Shown here: piece by piece, positions 27,001-36,453 of the stretch | How positions within the stretch are numbered: position 1 is the first letter of the stretch | Layout of the letters: the number at the start of each line of letters is the position of its first letter | The notes under the pieces: generated by a model | Told to the model about the DNA's origin: nothing | Database searches by the model: none | Seen by the model: only the letters and a program-made list of their open reading frames with translations | Assembly: GCA_029556335.1 (NCBI GenBank) | Contig: JAKQFA010000006.1 | Location: 310,001-374,000, forward strand | Length of the DNA stretch: 64,000 nucleotides | From: Methanobacteriota archaeon | GTDB taxonomy: Archaea > Methanobacteriota > Methanobacteria > Methanobacteriales > Methanobacteriaceae | Direction: 5' to 3' | Position numbers and translations under genes: made by a program

Positions 27001-27894
27001 TTAGTTATTATTGATTTTTTGTTTGAAATAATTTTTAGTTAAGAGATTAAGAGCATAAGAAGGTAGAATGATCCCATAAATTAAGTTTAATTTGTTCCAA
27101 GGGTCTTCTTTAAAGCCTCGATATAAAGGAGTTGTGGAAATTAAATTAAATAATTTTTTTCGAGTGGCCTTTGAATTCAATCTATCCCCATAATTTTGGA
27201 TTATATATTCTCCAATAACCATAAAATCTTTGTACCAACCCTCCATGTCTGAAAAAATGGTATTTTTACCATGAAGTCGATACTTTGCTAGGGGTTCCGG
27301 GATGAAGTAAAATTGGTATTTCGATGCTAAATCAAGGAAAAATTTATGATCATTGAGGTATTTGAGGTTTTCGTCAAATCTTATACCACTCAAATTAGCG
27401 CTTTTGCACATCCAACTTGAACCAAAGATAAAATTACCGCCTAGAATCTCTTCGAAAATGTTTCCACTTTTTTTACTGACCTTGTACATTTCAGTGAAAT
27501 TTTTTCCTGTAGAAATACCCTTTGCGTTAATAATTTCTCCTTCAGTCCACGTGATTAAGTTTTCGTCCTGTTTTATTACTTCAAGTTGTTTTTTTAAGTT
27601 GTCTTTAACCCATAAGTCGTCAGAGGCAATTCCTGAAATAAATTTACCATTGGAAACGTCAATCAATTCGTTGAAAGTTTTTGTGATACCTTTATTTTTA
27701 GTATGGAAGGATGATTGTATTCTACTATCTTTTTTTTCATAATCTTCAATAATCTGTTGAGATCTGTCTACAGATCCATCATCAATTATGATAAGTTCAA
27801 AATCAGTGAAACTTTGTCCTAAAACACTTTCAATGGCATTTGGCAGATATTTGGCATGATTATAGGAGGGCATTATCACACTAACCAATGGCAT
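27001..27894 (-). CDS. Glycosyltransferase family 2, paralog of the one at 10649
   Basis: 297 residues. PLVSVIMPSYNHAKYLPNAIESVLGQSF, LIIIDDGSVDRS, GIASDDLW (DxD equivalent). Its C-terminal half matches that of the protein at 10649-11596 (DMEGWYKDFMVIGEY, EDPWNKLNLIYG), pointing to duplication. Overlaps the end of the aminotransferase gene by 14 nt; SD GGAGATGATCACC lies in that gene. Confidence 0.9.
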   Translation of the reverse strand: MPLVSVIMPSYNHAKYLPNAIESVLGQSFTDFELIIIDDGSVDRSQQIIEDYEKKDSRIQSSFHTKNKGITKTFNELIDVSNGKFISGIASDDLWVKDNLKKQLEVIKQDENLITWTEGEIINAKGISTGKNFTEMYKVSKKSGNIFEEILGGNFIFGSSWMCKSANLSGIRFDENLKYLNDHKFFLDLASKYQFYFIPEPLAKYRLHGKNTIFSDMEGWYKDFMVIGEYIIQNYGDRLNSKATRKKLFNLISTTPLYRGFKEDPWNKLNLIYGIILPSYALNLLTKNYFKQKINNN

Positions 27895-28975
27895 TGGTGA
27901 TCATCTCCGACACATGGATTATCTGTTCATCAGTTAACCAGGGATGATTTGGTAATGACAAAATTTCTGAACATATTTTATCTGTCACTGGTAGATTGTA
28001 ATTACTTTTTAAGACAGAATAAGATTTTTGTTTATGAACAGGAATTGGATAATGAATTTGGGTTTGAATATCTTCCCTTAATAGTTTATTTTTTAAAATT
28101 TCTCTTTTTTTATTTCTTATCACGTATAAGTGATAAACATGTTTTGCATAGGATTGCTCGATAGGTAAAATTAAATCACAATCCAAAAGTAGTTCATCGT
28201 AGATTTTAGCAATATTTCGACGTCTATTATTCCAGGAATCTAAGTGTTTTAGTTTCACTCTAAGAATAGCTGCTTGTAATTCGTCTAACCTGCTGTTAAT
28301 ACCTATAAAATCATGATAATATTTTTCTGTCTGACCATAATTTCTAAGCATCTTCAGCTTAACAGCTAATTCATGGTTATTAGTTACTATCATGCCTCCA
28401 TCACCATAGGCGCCTAAATTTTTGGTTGGGTAAAAACTAAAACAACCTATGTCTCCGACACCACCCACTTTATCTCCGTTATACTCCGCACCATGGGCTT
28501 GGCACGCGTCTTCTATTAAAAAAAGTCCGTATTTATTGGCTAGTTCCCTAAGTGGATCCAAATCTACAGGATGGCCATATAAATGAACAGTTAGTATGGC
28601 CTTTGTATTTTTGTTTATATTTTTTTCTATTTTTGAAACATCCATGCAGTAGGTTTCGGGATCAATATCCACAAATACAGGTTTTGCTCCATTTCTAACA
28701 ATGGCATCGACAGTTGATATGAAAGTATGGGAAACAGTAATTATTTCGTCTCCTATACCGATTTTCAAGGATTTTATGGCTAAAAAAAGTGCATCTGAAC
28801 CTGAATTAACGCCTATGGATTTTTTAACGCCTATATACTGAGAAAATTCCTCTTCAAATTCTTCAACTTCATTGCCCAAAACAAAAAAACCGTTCTCCAA
28901 AATATTTCTAATTAATGGATCCAGCTCTTTACATAAGAGTTGATATTCCTTTTTTAAATCAATAAATGAAATCAT
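27881..28975 (-). CDS. DegT/DnrJ/EryC1/StrS aminotransferase, FdtB/QdtB-like
   Basis: 364 residues. Fold type I PLP enzyme with GVNSGSDALFLAIKS, EDACQAHGAEYNG and the PLP Lys in FSFYPTKNLGAYGDGG. Starting MISFIDLKKEYQLL, it resembles transaminases making dTDP-3-amino-3,6-dideoxyhexoses. The FdtA-like isomerase and acyltransferase two and three genes upstream support that role. ATG 28975 chosen over a GTG at 28984. Unlike the rfbH product, it has the normal Lys. Confidence 0.88.
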   Translation of the reverse strand: MISFIDLKKEYQLLCKELDPLIRNILENGFFVLGNEVEEFEEEFSQYIGVKKSIGVNSGSDALFLAIKSLKIGIGDEIITVSHTFISTVDAIVRNGAKPVFVDIDPETYCMDVSKIEKNINKNTKAILTVHLYGHPVDLDPLRELANKYGLFLIEDACQAHGAEYNGDKVGGVGDIGCFSFYPTKNLGAYGDGGMIVTNNHELAVKLKMLRNYGQTEKYYHDFIGINSRLDELQAAILRVKLKHLDSWNNRRRNIAKIYDELLLDCDLILPIEQSYAKHVYHLYVIRNKKREILKNKLLREDIQTQIHYPIPVHKQKSYSVLKSNYNLPVTDKICSEILSLPNHPWLTDEQIIHVSEMITNAIG

Positions 28976-28998
28976 AGATCTCACATTTTACATTACTA

Positions 28999-29934
28999 CT
29001 AAATTTCCCATTCATAAAAATCATGAACAACAGATCGGGCTCCGAATTGTTCTTTATAATGAATTAAGCCTTCATTCAAATAAAGACCGTTATTTTCTGT
29101 GGATATACCGAAATCAAAATATTTCTTGTCTTTGTAATAGTTATTAATTAAAAAATCAAAGATTAAATCTGTACCCCCTGATTTCAACCCTTCATCGTTT
29201 GCTGCTTGATATTGGCCATGAGCAACGTTTTTGCTTTCAAATATTATTACTCCACCAAGGATTTCTTTATTATTTTCGAGTGTGAACAGTTTAATCTGAT
29301 CAGGAAATCTGGATGCCAGTAATTTTATCTCCTCTTTTGTATGGGCTGGTTTAACCCCGTATTTTTCAGCTAATCTTTTTTCTTCGATATCCATAAAATC
29401 TTCGAAATTCATGCTTTTTCTAATGGTCAATCCAGATGTTTTAGTATCCTTTATGTTTCGCTTCTTATTCCGACTGTAAGGTATTCGCTCATTCATATTG
29501 ATGGTTGATGAAACATCTCTTCGGATTAGCTTCGCATTGTAACGTATCAAGGCATAAAGATCTTCTTCTGCAGGGAATGAATGGTATATGTGCGGTATTG
29601 CTTTGTATATTACTTTATCAATGCCATTATCTTTAAAATAGGCTTTTAATTCTTGGAATATCATCATCATTAAAGACATGGTCATTTTTTTATTTGATAT
29701 GATGCCGCCAAATGTCAAACCCTGGTGACTGAAAATAATGTTATCTTTAATATTTGCAGGTAAAATTGCAACAAGCTTTTTTCCTTTGAAAATAAGTAAT
29801 GAATAGTCAAAAAATCTATCCGAGTGATAATCCATATAATCTCTATAAAATAGAAAGCTACCATTTTTCGATCTGGATACAAAGTCATCCCAATACGGTT
29901 TGTTACTTGGATCATATTTTTTTATAGAAATCAT
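28999..29934 (-). CDS. GNAT/FemAB-like acyltransferase
   Basis: 311 residues from ATG 29934. N-terminal WDDFVSRSKNGSFLFYRDYMDYHSDRF is a recurring signature of GNAT-type proteins in O-antigen and amino-sugar clusters. The C-terminal half (FTLENNKEILGGVIIFESKNVAHGQYQA, FDFGIS) has the FemAB/GNAT fold look. Probably acylates a sugar or transfers an aminoacyl group. A frame from 30000 overlaps the upstream gene and lacks an SD. Same operon as the amino-sugar genes. Confidence 0.75.
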   Translation of the reverse strand: MISIKKYDPSNKPYWDDFVSRSKNGSFLFYRDYMDYHSDRFFDYSLLIFKGKKLVAILPANIKDNIIFSHQGLTFGGIISNKKMTMSLMMMIFQELKAYFKDNGIDKVIYKAIPHIYHSFPAEEDLYALIRYNAKLIRRDVSSTINMNERIPYSRNKKRNIKDTKTSGLTIRKSMNFEDFMDIEEKRLAEKYGVKPAHTKEEIKLLASRFPDQIKLFTLENNKEILGGVIIFESKNVAHGQYQAANDEGLKSGGTDLIFDFLINNYYKDKKYFDFGISTENNGLYLNEGLIHYKEQFGARSVVHDFYEWEI

Positions 29935-29980
29935 GGTTTCAACTTTGATAGTACTTGAAAATATTGGATTTTTTTGGCAT

Positions 29981-30661
29981 TCACAACTTTTCGACATCAA
30001 AACTACTTTTAACTGCCTTTGCTGGATGTCCGAGATAAACCATCCCTTTTTCAGTATTTTTTAATACAACTGCACCGGCTCCGATAATACAATCCTTTGC
30101 AATAGTTAAATTGTCTAATATACAGCTATTAACTCCAAAAAAACAGTTTTCTCCAATTTCACTAAAAGCAGACACCACTACATGAGCAGTTATGAAACAA
30201 TTATCTCTAATTTTAGCTCGATGACCAATATAATTACCACTCCAAATAATTACATTATTCCCTATCTTGACATGATGTTGCAAAACATTATTTTCGAAAA
30301 TGAAGCAATTTTCTCCTATTTGTACGTTATGCCAAACAAATGCATGGGAACTAATATAAGAAACTAACTGAAAACCTTTTGATTTAATCTCATGATAGAT
30401 TCTTTTCCGAACTCTGTTAAATTGTGTGTAAGTTATTGCAACAAATGCTTTGAATTCATTAGGGTCATATTTTTCCTCTAAATTTTCAAAAGGAACTATG
30501 GGTAATCCGTATAATTCATCTTTTTCAATGTAATCTTTTGCAACACTAAAGGCAATGACGTCATAAGGGGAATCGTGAGTAAAATATTCATAAGCTATTT
30601 CCGCGAATTCTCCAGCACCCACTATTACAATTTTCTCACATTCAGCCATCGAAAACCTCAT
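29981..30661 (-). CDS. Hexapeptide-repeat sugar acyltransferase (PglD/NeuD-like)
   Basis: 226 residues. An N-terminal Rossmann-like domain (KIVIVGAGEFAEIAYEYF) and a left-handed beta-helix of hexapeptide repeats (VQIGENCFIFENN, VKIGNNVIIWSG, AKIRDNCFITAH, IGAGAVVLKN). The conserved acetyl-transferase His appears as ENNVLQHHVKIG. Most likely N-acylates the 3-amino sugar. ATG overlaps the ketoisomerase stop (ATGA), so coupled. Confidence 0.87.
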   Translation of the reverse strand: MRFSMAECEKIVIVGAGEFAEIAYEYFTHDSPYDVIAFSVAKDYIEKDELYGLPIVPFENLEEKYDPNEFKAFVAITYTQFNRVRKRIYHEIKSKGFQLVSYISSHAFVWHNVQIGENCFIFENNVLQHHVKIGNNVIIWSGNYIGHRAKIRDNCFITAHVVVSAFSEIGENCFFGVNSCILDNLTIAKDCIIGAGAVVLKNTEKGMVYLGHPAKAVKSSFDVEKL

Positions 30662-31125
30662 TCATTTTTTAAATCAATATTACACCTAGGGCCATAGGTT
30701 TGTCCATTCTCATGTGCCAAATCCCGGAAGCTTTGATAATCTCTAATATAATCTTCTTCATTGAAGGGACTTGAGGCTAGCACTAAACATACAGAACCTG
30801 AAGAAAAGTTATCTAATTCACGCCAGATCATATTAGGGATGTATAACCCATAATAGGACCGATTTAAATGGAATCGGTCTCTATTATAACCATCATCTAT
30901 GATTACATCAAAACTTCCATTGGCCGCAATTATAAATTGTTCCAATTCCCGATGAGCATGACCTCCCCTACTCTCCCCACCTGGAACATCGTAAAGATAA
31001 TAAACTCGCTTAATATCGAAGGGAATGTGTTCATTTTCTTCAATAAAGGTTAAATTTCCCCTCACATCTTCTATCTTCGGAAGATAAATTGTTTTACACT
31101 TTGCTATTCGTGGTTCTTTAAACAT
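30658..31125 (-). CDS. FdtA/QdtA-type sugar 3,4-ketoisomerase (WxcM-like cupin)
   Basis: 155 residues. Cupin with DVRGNLTFIEE, VYYLYDVPGGESRGGHAHRELEQFI (catalytic His pair) and YIPNMIWRELDNFSSGSVCLVLAS, diagnostic for dTDP-4-keto-6-deoxyglucose 3,4-ketoisomerases. SD GGGTGAT before ATG. Together with the acyltransferase and aminotransferase downstream it makes a dTDP-Fuc3N/Qui3N-type module. dTDP-glucose synthesis (RmlA, RmlB) is not in the window. Confidence 0.9.
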   Translation of the reverse strand: MFKEPRIAKCKTIYLPKIEDVRGNLTFIEENEHIPFDIKRVYYLYDVPGGESRGGHAHRELEQFIIAANGSFDVIIDDGYNRDRFHLNRSYYGLYIPNMIWRELDNFSSGSVCLVLASSPFNEEDYIRDYQSFRDLAHENGQTYGPRCNIDLKNE

Positions 31126-31140
31126 TTAATCACCCGATAA

Positions 31141-32292
31141 TCATAAATCATAATCATTCAATACATCCACAACTTTTGATAAAATTTTGGGAGAGTATCT
31201 TTGATCAATGGGGATGGTGAGGATTTTTTTTCCTAAGTCTCTTTCATATGCGAATTTTTCAGGCACGTATTTCTCCAAGTCCCAGAGAACAGGAGGAAAA
31301 ATAGCATTTTCTATAAGAAGATTTTTCATCTTATCTCTGTCGGTTTCACTATCAAACCTTAAAGGCAAAATAAAAGGACTTTTGATATCTTCTAAATTGA
31401 ATAGGAATAGATTTTTATTTTTGATATTTTCATAAAGGAATATTAAATTTTCAAATCTTTTTTCAATTATTCGGCTTATGGAAATGTTATTTAGAATGTG
31501 AAGTGATAGGGATGGAATATTTTGGGGTTTACTTTCCTGTTTATATTTATCCAGTTCATATTCGTAGTGTAAAGATAAATAGTACCTTTTAATCTCTTCT
31601 AAATTTTGTTTAATACCCACTGGTTTCTTGGAGTAGAAATCTTCTAACATTGAATCGAGTTTTTCATCATCATCTTGAGGAGTACTTCTTTTTAAATTGA
31701 AATTCTCTAGATAAAAACCTCTCAATAACATTGCTTCAAGTTTCTTTTCGTAGTTTACAGGAAATTTGTCCGTAGTGGCGAATTTATCTTTATTATAATA
31801 AATTATTCCACCATCTGGGATAGGAAAAATTTTTCGCAAGCTAGAAATGATGTATAGATTCTGGTCTTGAATTGAAAATCTGTTTTGGTTGAGAATAGAG
31901 TGGCTTATGTCCAAAATTACTGAATTTCCTTGATCTAATAATTCTTGAATTTTATTGTTAGAAACTGCTTCCACTCCAAAATAATCGATAATTAGGATAA
32001 CTGAATCTTTTATATTACCAAGTCTTGGTATTAAAGGATCATCGTGTCTGTAGAATTTCACGTTTAGATTAAGTTCATTAAATGGTTGTAAAATAGAATC
32101 GCACAGATATGATGTTAAAAAACAGGTTTTATCTTTAACACCCTTTATGTCCATTAGAGAAGACTTAATTGATTGTCTTCCATCCCTTAAGAAGTAGTAT
32201 TTCTTATTCAGTGTGGTGAGATAATAATGGGCTGAATTTTTAGTATTTATTTTTTCAAAATCTGGAAATTCGAAAAATCCTCCAATCTCCAT
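31141..32292 (-). CDS. Divergent DegT-like PLP aminotransferase
   Basis: 383 residues from the ATG at 32292 (GGGGATGA upstream). It begins MEIGGFFEFPDF and has SSLRKIFPIPDGG, the PLP-Lys region of a divergent DegT-like group often found in surface-glycan clusters. Other fold-type I motifs are weak: ILIIDYFGVEA and VILDISHSI replace the usual Asp blocks. A frame extends to 32376 (TTG) without an SD. Possibly attaches an amino group or an aminotransferase-derived moiety; activity uncertain. Confidence 0.65.
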   Translation of the reverse strand: MEIGGFFEFPDFEKINTKNSAHYYLTTLNKKYYFLRDGRQSIKSSLMDIKGVKDKTCFLTSYLCDSILQPFNELNLNVKFYRHDDPLIPRLGNIKDSVILIIDYFGVEAVSNNKIQELLDQGNSVILDISHSILNQNRFSIQDQNLYIISSLRKIFPIPDGGIIYYNKDKFATTDKFPVNYEKKLEAMLLRGFYLENFNLKRSTPQDDDEKLDSMLEDFYSKKPVGIKQNLEEIKRYYLSLHYEYELDKYKQESKPQNIPSLSLHILNNISISRIIEKRFENLIFLYENIKNKNLFLFNLEDIKSPFILPLRFDSETDRDKMKNLLIENAIFPPVLWDLEKYVPEKFAYERDLGKKILTIPIDQRYSPKILSKVVDVLNDYDL

Positions 32293-32591
32293 GAAATCAT
32301 CCCCGCATAGAATTTTTCTAGTCTTAATTCCATTTTTTTTTATTTGGTCAACTCTGCCTTTTTCCATGATCAACAATATTGTTTTACAATGAGTATATTC
32401 TGGGTTATTAAAATAAGTTTCTTTTTATATCATAATTAAGTCTAATACTTCAGCACTTCAGCAATTATAATTTGAACTTATTATTATGGAAAAGGAGAAC
32501 TTATCTAGAAAATCTAAAGCCGTCGGTCATAAAACAATAAATTTTAGAACCTACTCCTGGATATTCAAACTTATCTTTTTATGAACCTACA

Positions 32592-33947
32592 TCAATATTC
32601 ACCCTCTAGGGATCTGGCAGTTTTGGCTTTTTTGGTGATCAGTTCATTGTCCTTGATAACTATTTTGGATTTGTCGGCGTTAATTTGACTATTTTTCGCT
32701 ATACGTTTGCTGTCTTTGGTAATTAGTTCAATATCTTCCGTAATTAGTTCAATATCTTCTTTGATCAGTTTTAGATCTTCAGCAGGTAGTTTAATATCCT
32801 CACTGTCAGCTTCAATTTCCTGTAGAAGTGAATGGTAGTCATCAGTGATTTTACTCCATAAATAATTCTTTTTCACGCGATAATATACGTTATTCTTAAG
32901 ATCAAGGTAATTTTCACTGTATCGGTACACTAATTTTATCTTTCTAGATAGTTCTGTTTCGTTAGCAAAATAAACTGCTGATTTTCCACATACTTCACTG
33001 TTGAACTGGTTATCATGTGCTATTATTATATTACGAGAAATTGCAGCTTCCAAAAGCGAAGGATTGGTTCCTCCTACTGAATGACCATGTATATATGCAG
33101 TGCAGTTCTGTCGGAGCATATTTAACAGATCTTGATCATAGACCGAGCCCAAAAAAATAACTCCAGGGTGGACACAATTTTCTGCCAATGATTCAATCTG
33201 CTTTTTGTAAACTTTGCTGGTGAAATCACCTACAATTACAAGGGGAACATTAATTTCGGCCTTGCTGAAGCCATCCACTATGGTGTGAATGTTATTTTCC
33301 GGTTCAAGCCGAGCCACAACCAGAAAATATTTTCCCGGAATGATATCCTGGGTTGTGTAATTTTCAAGCCTTTTGAGGACTTGTCCACTCCAAGAGATTC
33401 GCTCTGGAGGGTTAATTCCATAGGAAAGATAGACAGTTTTATCCCAGTATTTTTTGTCCACATAGTTTTTCATGGCCTCAGCGTCAGCTATCACCTTATC
33501 TGCAAACTTGGTGGCTAAATCGTGATTTAATTTAAGAAGCCATCTTTCAAATCTGTTAAATTTACTTCTTTCCCACATCACACCATCTATATTTACCATA
33601 ACTGTTGTTTTCCTGTTAAGAAGCTTGGGAATGAAAAGAAACATTCCCACTTCGATTCCGAGGAAGTAGATCATTTCGTTACTTCTACTAAGTTTAAGCA
33701 GGAAGTAAATATCCGAAATATTTTCGTAAAACTTTCTTAGTAGATAATTTTTAGGTGGTTTAATGGGGAAATATTCCAGTTTTGAACCTTTAAAACTATT
33801 TTCACGGGAATCTTCAGGTTTGTACTCGCAACTGACGGTTATATCATATCCTTTTTCCACCAGATTTTCGGTAAGTCCATGGGCAAAGGTTTCAAAACCT
33901 CCGTAATTGGCTGGTATACCTCGACTTCCTATAATAGCAATTTTCAT
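32592..33947 (-). CDS. DUF1972-type glycosyltransferase (family 4) with heptad-repeat tail
   Basis: 451 residues. IAIIGSRGIPANYGGFETFAHGL is the DUF1972/rhamnosyltransferase N-terminus; the donor domain follows with YFLVVARLEPENN and HGHSVGGTNPSLLEAA. From about residue 375 the normal enzyme ends and a tail of at least eight 7-residue units follows (DLKLIKE, DIELITE, DIELITK, DSKRIAK, DNELITK), parts repeated almost identically in DNA. SD GAGGGGAG before ATG. One nt from the upstream gene. Confidence 0.87.
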   Translation of the reverse strand: MKIAIIGSRGIPANYGGFETFAHGLTENLVEKGYDITVSCEYKPEDSRENSFKGSKLEYFPIKPPKNYLLRKFYENISDIYFLLKLSRSNEMIYFLGIEVGMFLFIPKLLNRKTTVMVNIDGVMWERSKFNRFERWLLKLNHDLATKFADKVIADAEAMKNYVDKKYWDKTVYLSYGINPPERISWSGQVLKRLENYTTQDIIPGKYFLVVARLEPENNIHTIVDGFSKAEINVPLVIVGDFTSKVYKKQIESLAENCVHPGVIFLGSVYDQDLLNMLRQNCTAYIHGHSVGGTNPSLLEAAISRNIIIAHDNQFNSEVCGKSAVYFANETELSRKIKLVYRYSENYLDLKNNVYYRVKKNYLWSKITDDYHSLLQEIEADSEDIKLPAEDLKLIKEDIELITEDIELITKDSKRIAKNSQINADKSKIVIKDNELITKKAKTARSLEGEY

Positions 33948-33948
33948 T

Positions 33949-34770
33949 TCAAGCTCCCCTCCTCATCTTCAGCCAATTAGAAAACAATCTCATGAATATT
34001 TTAACTCCATCGTTCACTGAATTTAACTTAGGGGCATCCAATCGACTTTTATAGTTGATGGGAACTTCTAGAACTCTGAAATTATTTTTAGACACCTTGG
34101 AAAACATTTCAGCTTCTATGTCAAATCCATCAGAATCTATCCCATCCCGCAATAGTTGTTCAATCACACTCTTTTTGAATGCCCAGTAACCCGTACATAC
34201 ATCGGAAACATTGGAGTAGAGTAAACTAGCAAAAAAACTGAGTAGATGGTTTCCTAATAAATTAAATCGACTGATGGAACCTTCTTCGCGTTTACCTCGC
34301 AGTCTAGAGCCTAAAACCACATCGGCTTCGTCTTCCATGAGAGGTTTTAATAGTTTCTGAGCATCTTTAGGATCATATGTGTTATCCGCATCCAACATAA
34401 CTGCGAATTCAGATTTAATATTTTCAAAACCAGTTTTCACTGCAAATCCTTTGCCTTGTTTATGTTCTTTGAGAACGTTGGCTCCAGACTTTTTAGCAAT
34501 CTCAGCTGTTCTGTCATTGGAATTATTATCAATAACCAGGACTCTAGATTCACGACATTTTCGCACGTTCCTTAGTAAGGTACCAATTGATTCTTCTTCG
34601 TTATAAGCGGGTAGTAAAAAGGTAACGTGCTTCATTGAATGAGTATAATCTTTGTTCAGAACTTCACTCACAGTTAATCGGCTGTTGTTTCTATGAGCAT
34701 ACTCTTCAATATCTTTAACAAAATTAATAGATTGAATAGGCTGATTATCCTTAATATTTTCTATGTTCAT
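33949..34770 (-). CDS. Glycosyltransferase family 2, dolichyl-phosphate sugar synthase-like
   Basis: 273 residues. FLLPAYNEEESIGTLL, VLVIDNNSNDRTAEIAKKSGA, MLDADNTYDP (DxD) and GSRLRGKREEGSISRFNLLGN fit the DPM1/polyprenyl-phosphate glycosyltransferase group without a C-terminal membrane domain. A 45-residue hydrophilic head precedes the catalytic part. SD is a run of G (34787-34780). First gene of the right-hand minus-strand group, so its promoter probably lies in 34771-34900. Confidence 0.88.
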   Translation of the reverse strand: MNIENIKDNQPIQSINFVKDIEEYAHRNNSRLTVSEVLNKDYTHSMKHVTFLLPAYNEEESIGTLLRNVRKCRESRVLVIDNNSNDRTAEIAKKSGANVLKEHKQGKGFAVKTGFENIKSEFAVMLDADNTYDPKDAQKLLKPLMEDEADVVLGSRLRGKREEGSISRFNLLGNHLLSFFASLLYSNVSDVCTGYWAFKKSVIEQLLRDGIDSDGFDIEAEMFSKVSKNNFRVLEVPINYKSRLDAPKLNSVNDGVKIFMRLFSNWLKMRRGA

Positions 34771-35476
34771 CGATCCCCCCCCAAGAAGATACTGTTTTCT
34801 ATTCTATAACTCTAGTCTTAAATACTTTCGCTATGAATATTTCCATCATACGATAACATTGTCAATCACAAAATTTATTGCCAAATTCCGGCGAATATCT
34901 TCTACATTTACAAAATTGACATTAATTTTGAGATAAATTTTTTTTGCTAATTCTTAGATGGAGTAAAGAGTAACGTTATCAAGATGACGAGGTCACCTAA
35001 TTGGGCAAGATAGGGGTCAATATGATCAGTATTAAATTTTTACTATGATGAGACTAGATTTAGATCGCAACTACCTGAATAAAGGTTTACTTAGAACCAT
35101 TAGGATACAATTTGTCCCAGAATTGTTAGATAAACAGCCCATAAAAGGCGTATTTTTTAATTTTTTTTATCATTAACCTTATAAAAGAAAGATAGATATG
35201 TCAATATGTGGATTAGCCGGCATGGTGTAATAGCATTGTTGAATTCCGATTTTCAAAATTTCCATCTTCGAGGGTGATAGATGATGGTTGATTAATAATT
35301 TTCAAATATTTAAAGCGTAATAATCCAAAAATAATTGCCGAAAAAGATGAATTTGTTACATAACGGTTGACATTTACATTAATTGGGTTAAATAGTAATC
35401 AAATTAATCTAAATCATAACATTTATATTGATTTATAATGATAAATATTTTATAATCAAATAAGTAGGGGTATTTT
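34771..35476. other. 700-nt intergenic region at the right edge of the polysaccharide island
   Basis: AT-rich, no convincing gene. A 43-codon frame (35045-35176) has no SD and ends in a T-run. T-rich runs near 35153-35168 and the promoter of the regulator gene (TATA about 35422) are present. Divergent promoters for both sides are expected here. Confidence 0.5.
35422..35430 (+). promoter_or_regulatory. TATA box of the CBS/HTH regulator
   Basis: TTTATATTG, 55 nt before the ATG at 35477. Transcription would begin near 35450, leaving a short leader with SD-like GGGGTA. A second AT-rich match (AATATTTTATAAT) lies 20 nt further on. Confidence 0.4.
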
Positions 35477-36358
35477 ATGTTAACTTCAGTCCAGAAGGAA
35501 ATCCTGCAAAGTCTTACTAATTTATACCGCAAAGCCGATGGTAAGTCCATTAAGGGAGAAGAAATAGCAGAGGTAATGAACCGTAACCCTGGTACTATTC
35601 GTAATCAGATGCAATCCCTTAGAAGTTTAGGTTTAGTTAAAGGAGTTCCTGGTCCACGTGGAGGATACAAACCTACTGTAAAGGCATATCAAACCCTTAA
35701 TATTGATGAATCAGATAAACAAACTCTAGTTCCCATTTATAAGGATGGGAAAAAACTTAAAGATCTTTCTGTAACCAAGATCGAGTTCACCAGCATCACC
35801 CATCCCGGGGAATGTGAAGCAGCTATTAAGGCAGTGGGTAATATAAAACACTTAGATTTAGGAGATAAGGTTCGTATTGGCCCCACTCCTGTAAACAAAC
35901 TGGTGGTAGATGGTGAAGTGGTGGGTAGAGATGATATGGATAACATCCTACTTCTGGACACCACTGCCATAAGGAGCATACCTAAAAAAAAGGTTATAGA
36001 AGTTGCAACGAAAAAATTAACTACACTCGATATATCAAAACAGATCCGAGAAGCTGCTTTGTTACTTTCGGAACGGGAAATTGAGGGTGCTCCGGTTAAT
36101 AGGGATGGAGAGATAGTGGGAATGTTGACGCTCAGTGACATCTCCCAAGCCCTGGCTGAAGGTAAAGAGGATCTTAAAGTAGCTGATATTATGTCCACTG
36201 ACATTATCACTGTAGAAGAAGAGGTTATGATTGCTGAAGCAATTGAAATCATGAACCGAAATCACATTGGCAGGCTTATTGTAGTAGATGAGAATGGTAA
36301 ATCCCTTGGAATAGTCACTCGCACTGATCTTCTGGACAAGATTGCCGGAATAAAATAG
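35477..36358 (+). CDS. Winged-helix and CBS-pair regulator
   Basis: 293 residues. Residues 1-80 form a winged helix (EEIAEVMNRNPGTIRNQMQSLRSLGLVKG). A middle segment with a beta pattern follows (GDKVRIGPTPVNKLVVDGEVVG), and two CBS domains end the protein (EREIEGAPVNRDGEIVGMLTLSDI and NRNHIGRLIVVDENGKSLGIVTRTDL). CBS pairs bind adenine nucleotides, so DNA binding may respond to energy state. Targets unknown; it is separated from the next gene by 95 nt. Confidence 0.87.
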   Translation: MLTSVQKEILQSLTNLYRKADGKSIKGEEIAEVMNRNPGTIRNQMQSLRSLGLVKGVPGPRGGYKPTVKAYQTLNIDESDKQTLVPIYKDGKKLKDLSVTKIEFTSITHPGECEAAIKAVGNIKHLDLGDKVRIGPTPVNKLVVDGEVVGRDDMDNILLLDTTAIRSIPKKKVIEVATKKLTTLDISKQIREAALLLSEREIEGAPVNRDGEIVGMLTLSDISQALAEGKEDLKVADIMSTDIITVEEEVMIAEAIEIMNRNHIGRLIVVDENGKSLGIVTRTDLLDKIAGIK

Positions 36359-36453
36359 AATATATTTTTCATGTAATTAATTACTCAAATATTTTTATCA
36401 AGGAGTAATAATACTTCTGATTTTAAACAGCCCATTTGAGGTCGTGATTTAAT

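Noticed and set aside
35045..35176. 43-codon frame in the intergenic region
   Set aside because: No SD, ends in a T-run, no recognisable sequence; likely chance.
35195..35290. Possible tRNA-like sequence
   Set aside because: No T-loop GGTTCGA or acceptor pairing could be found.
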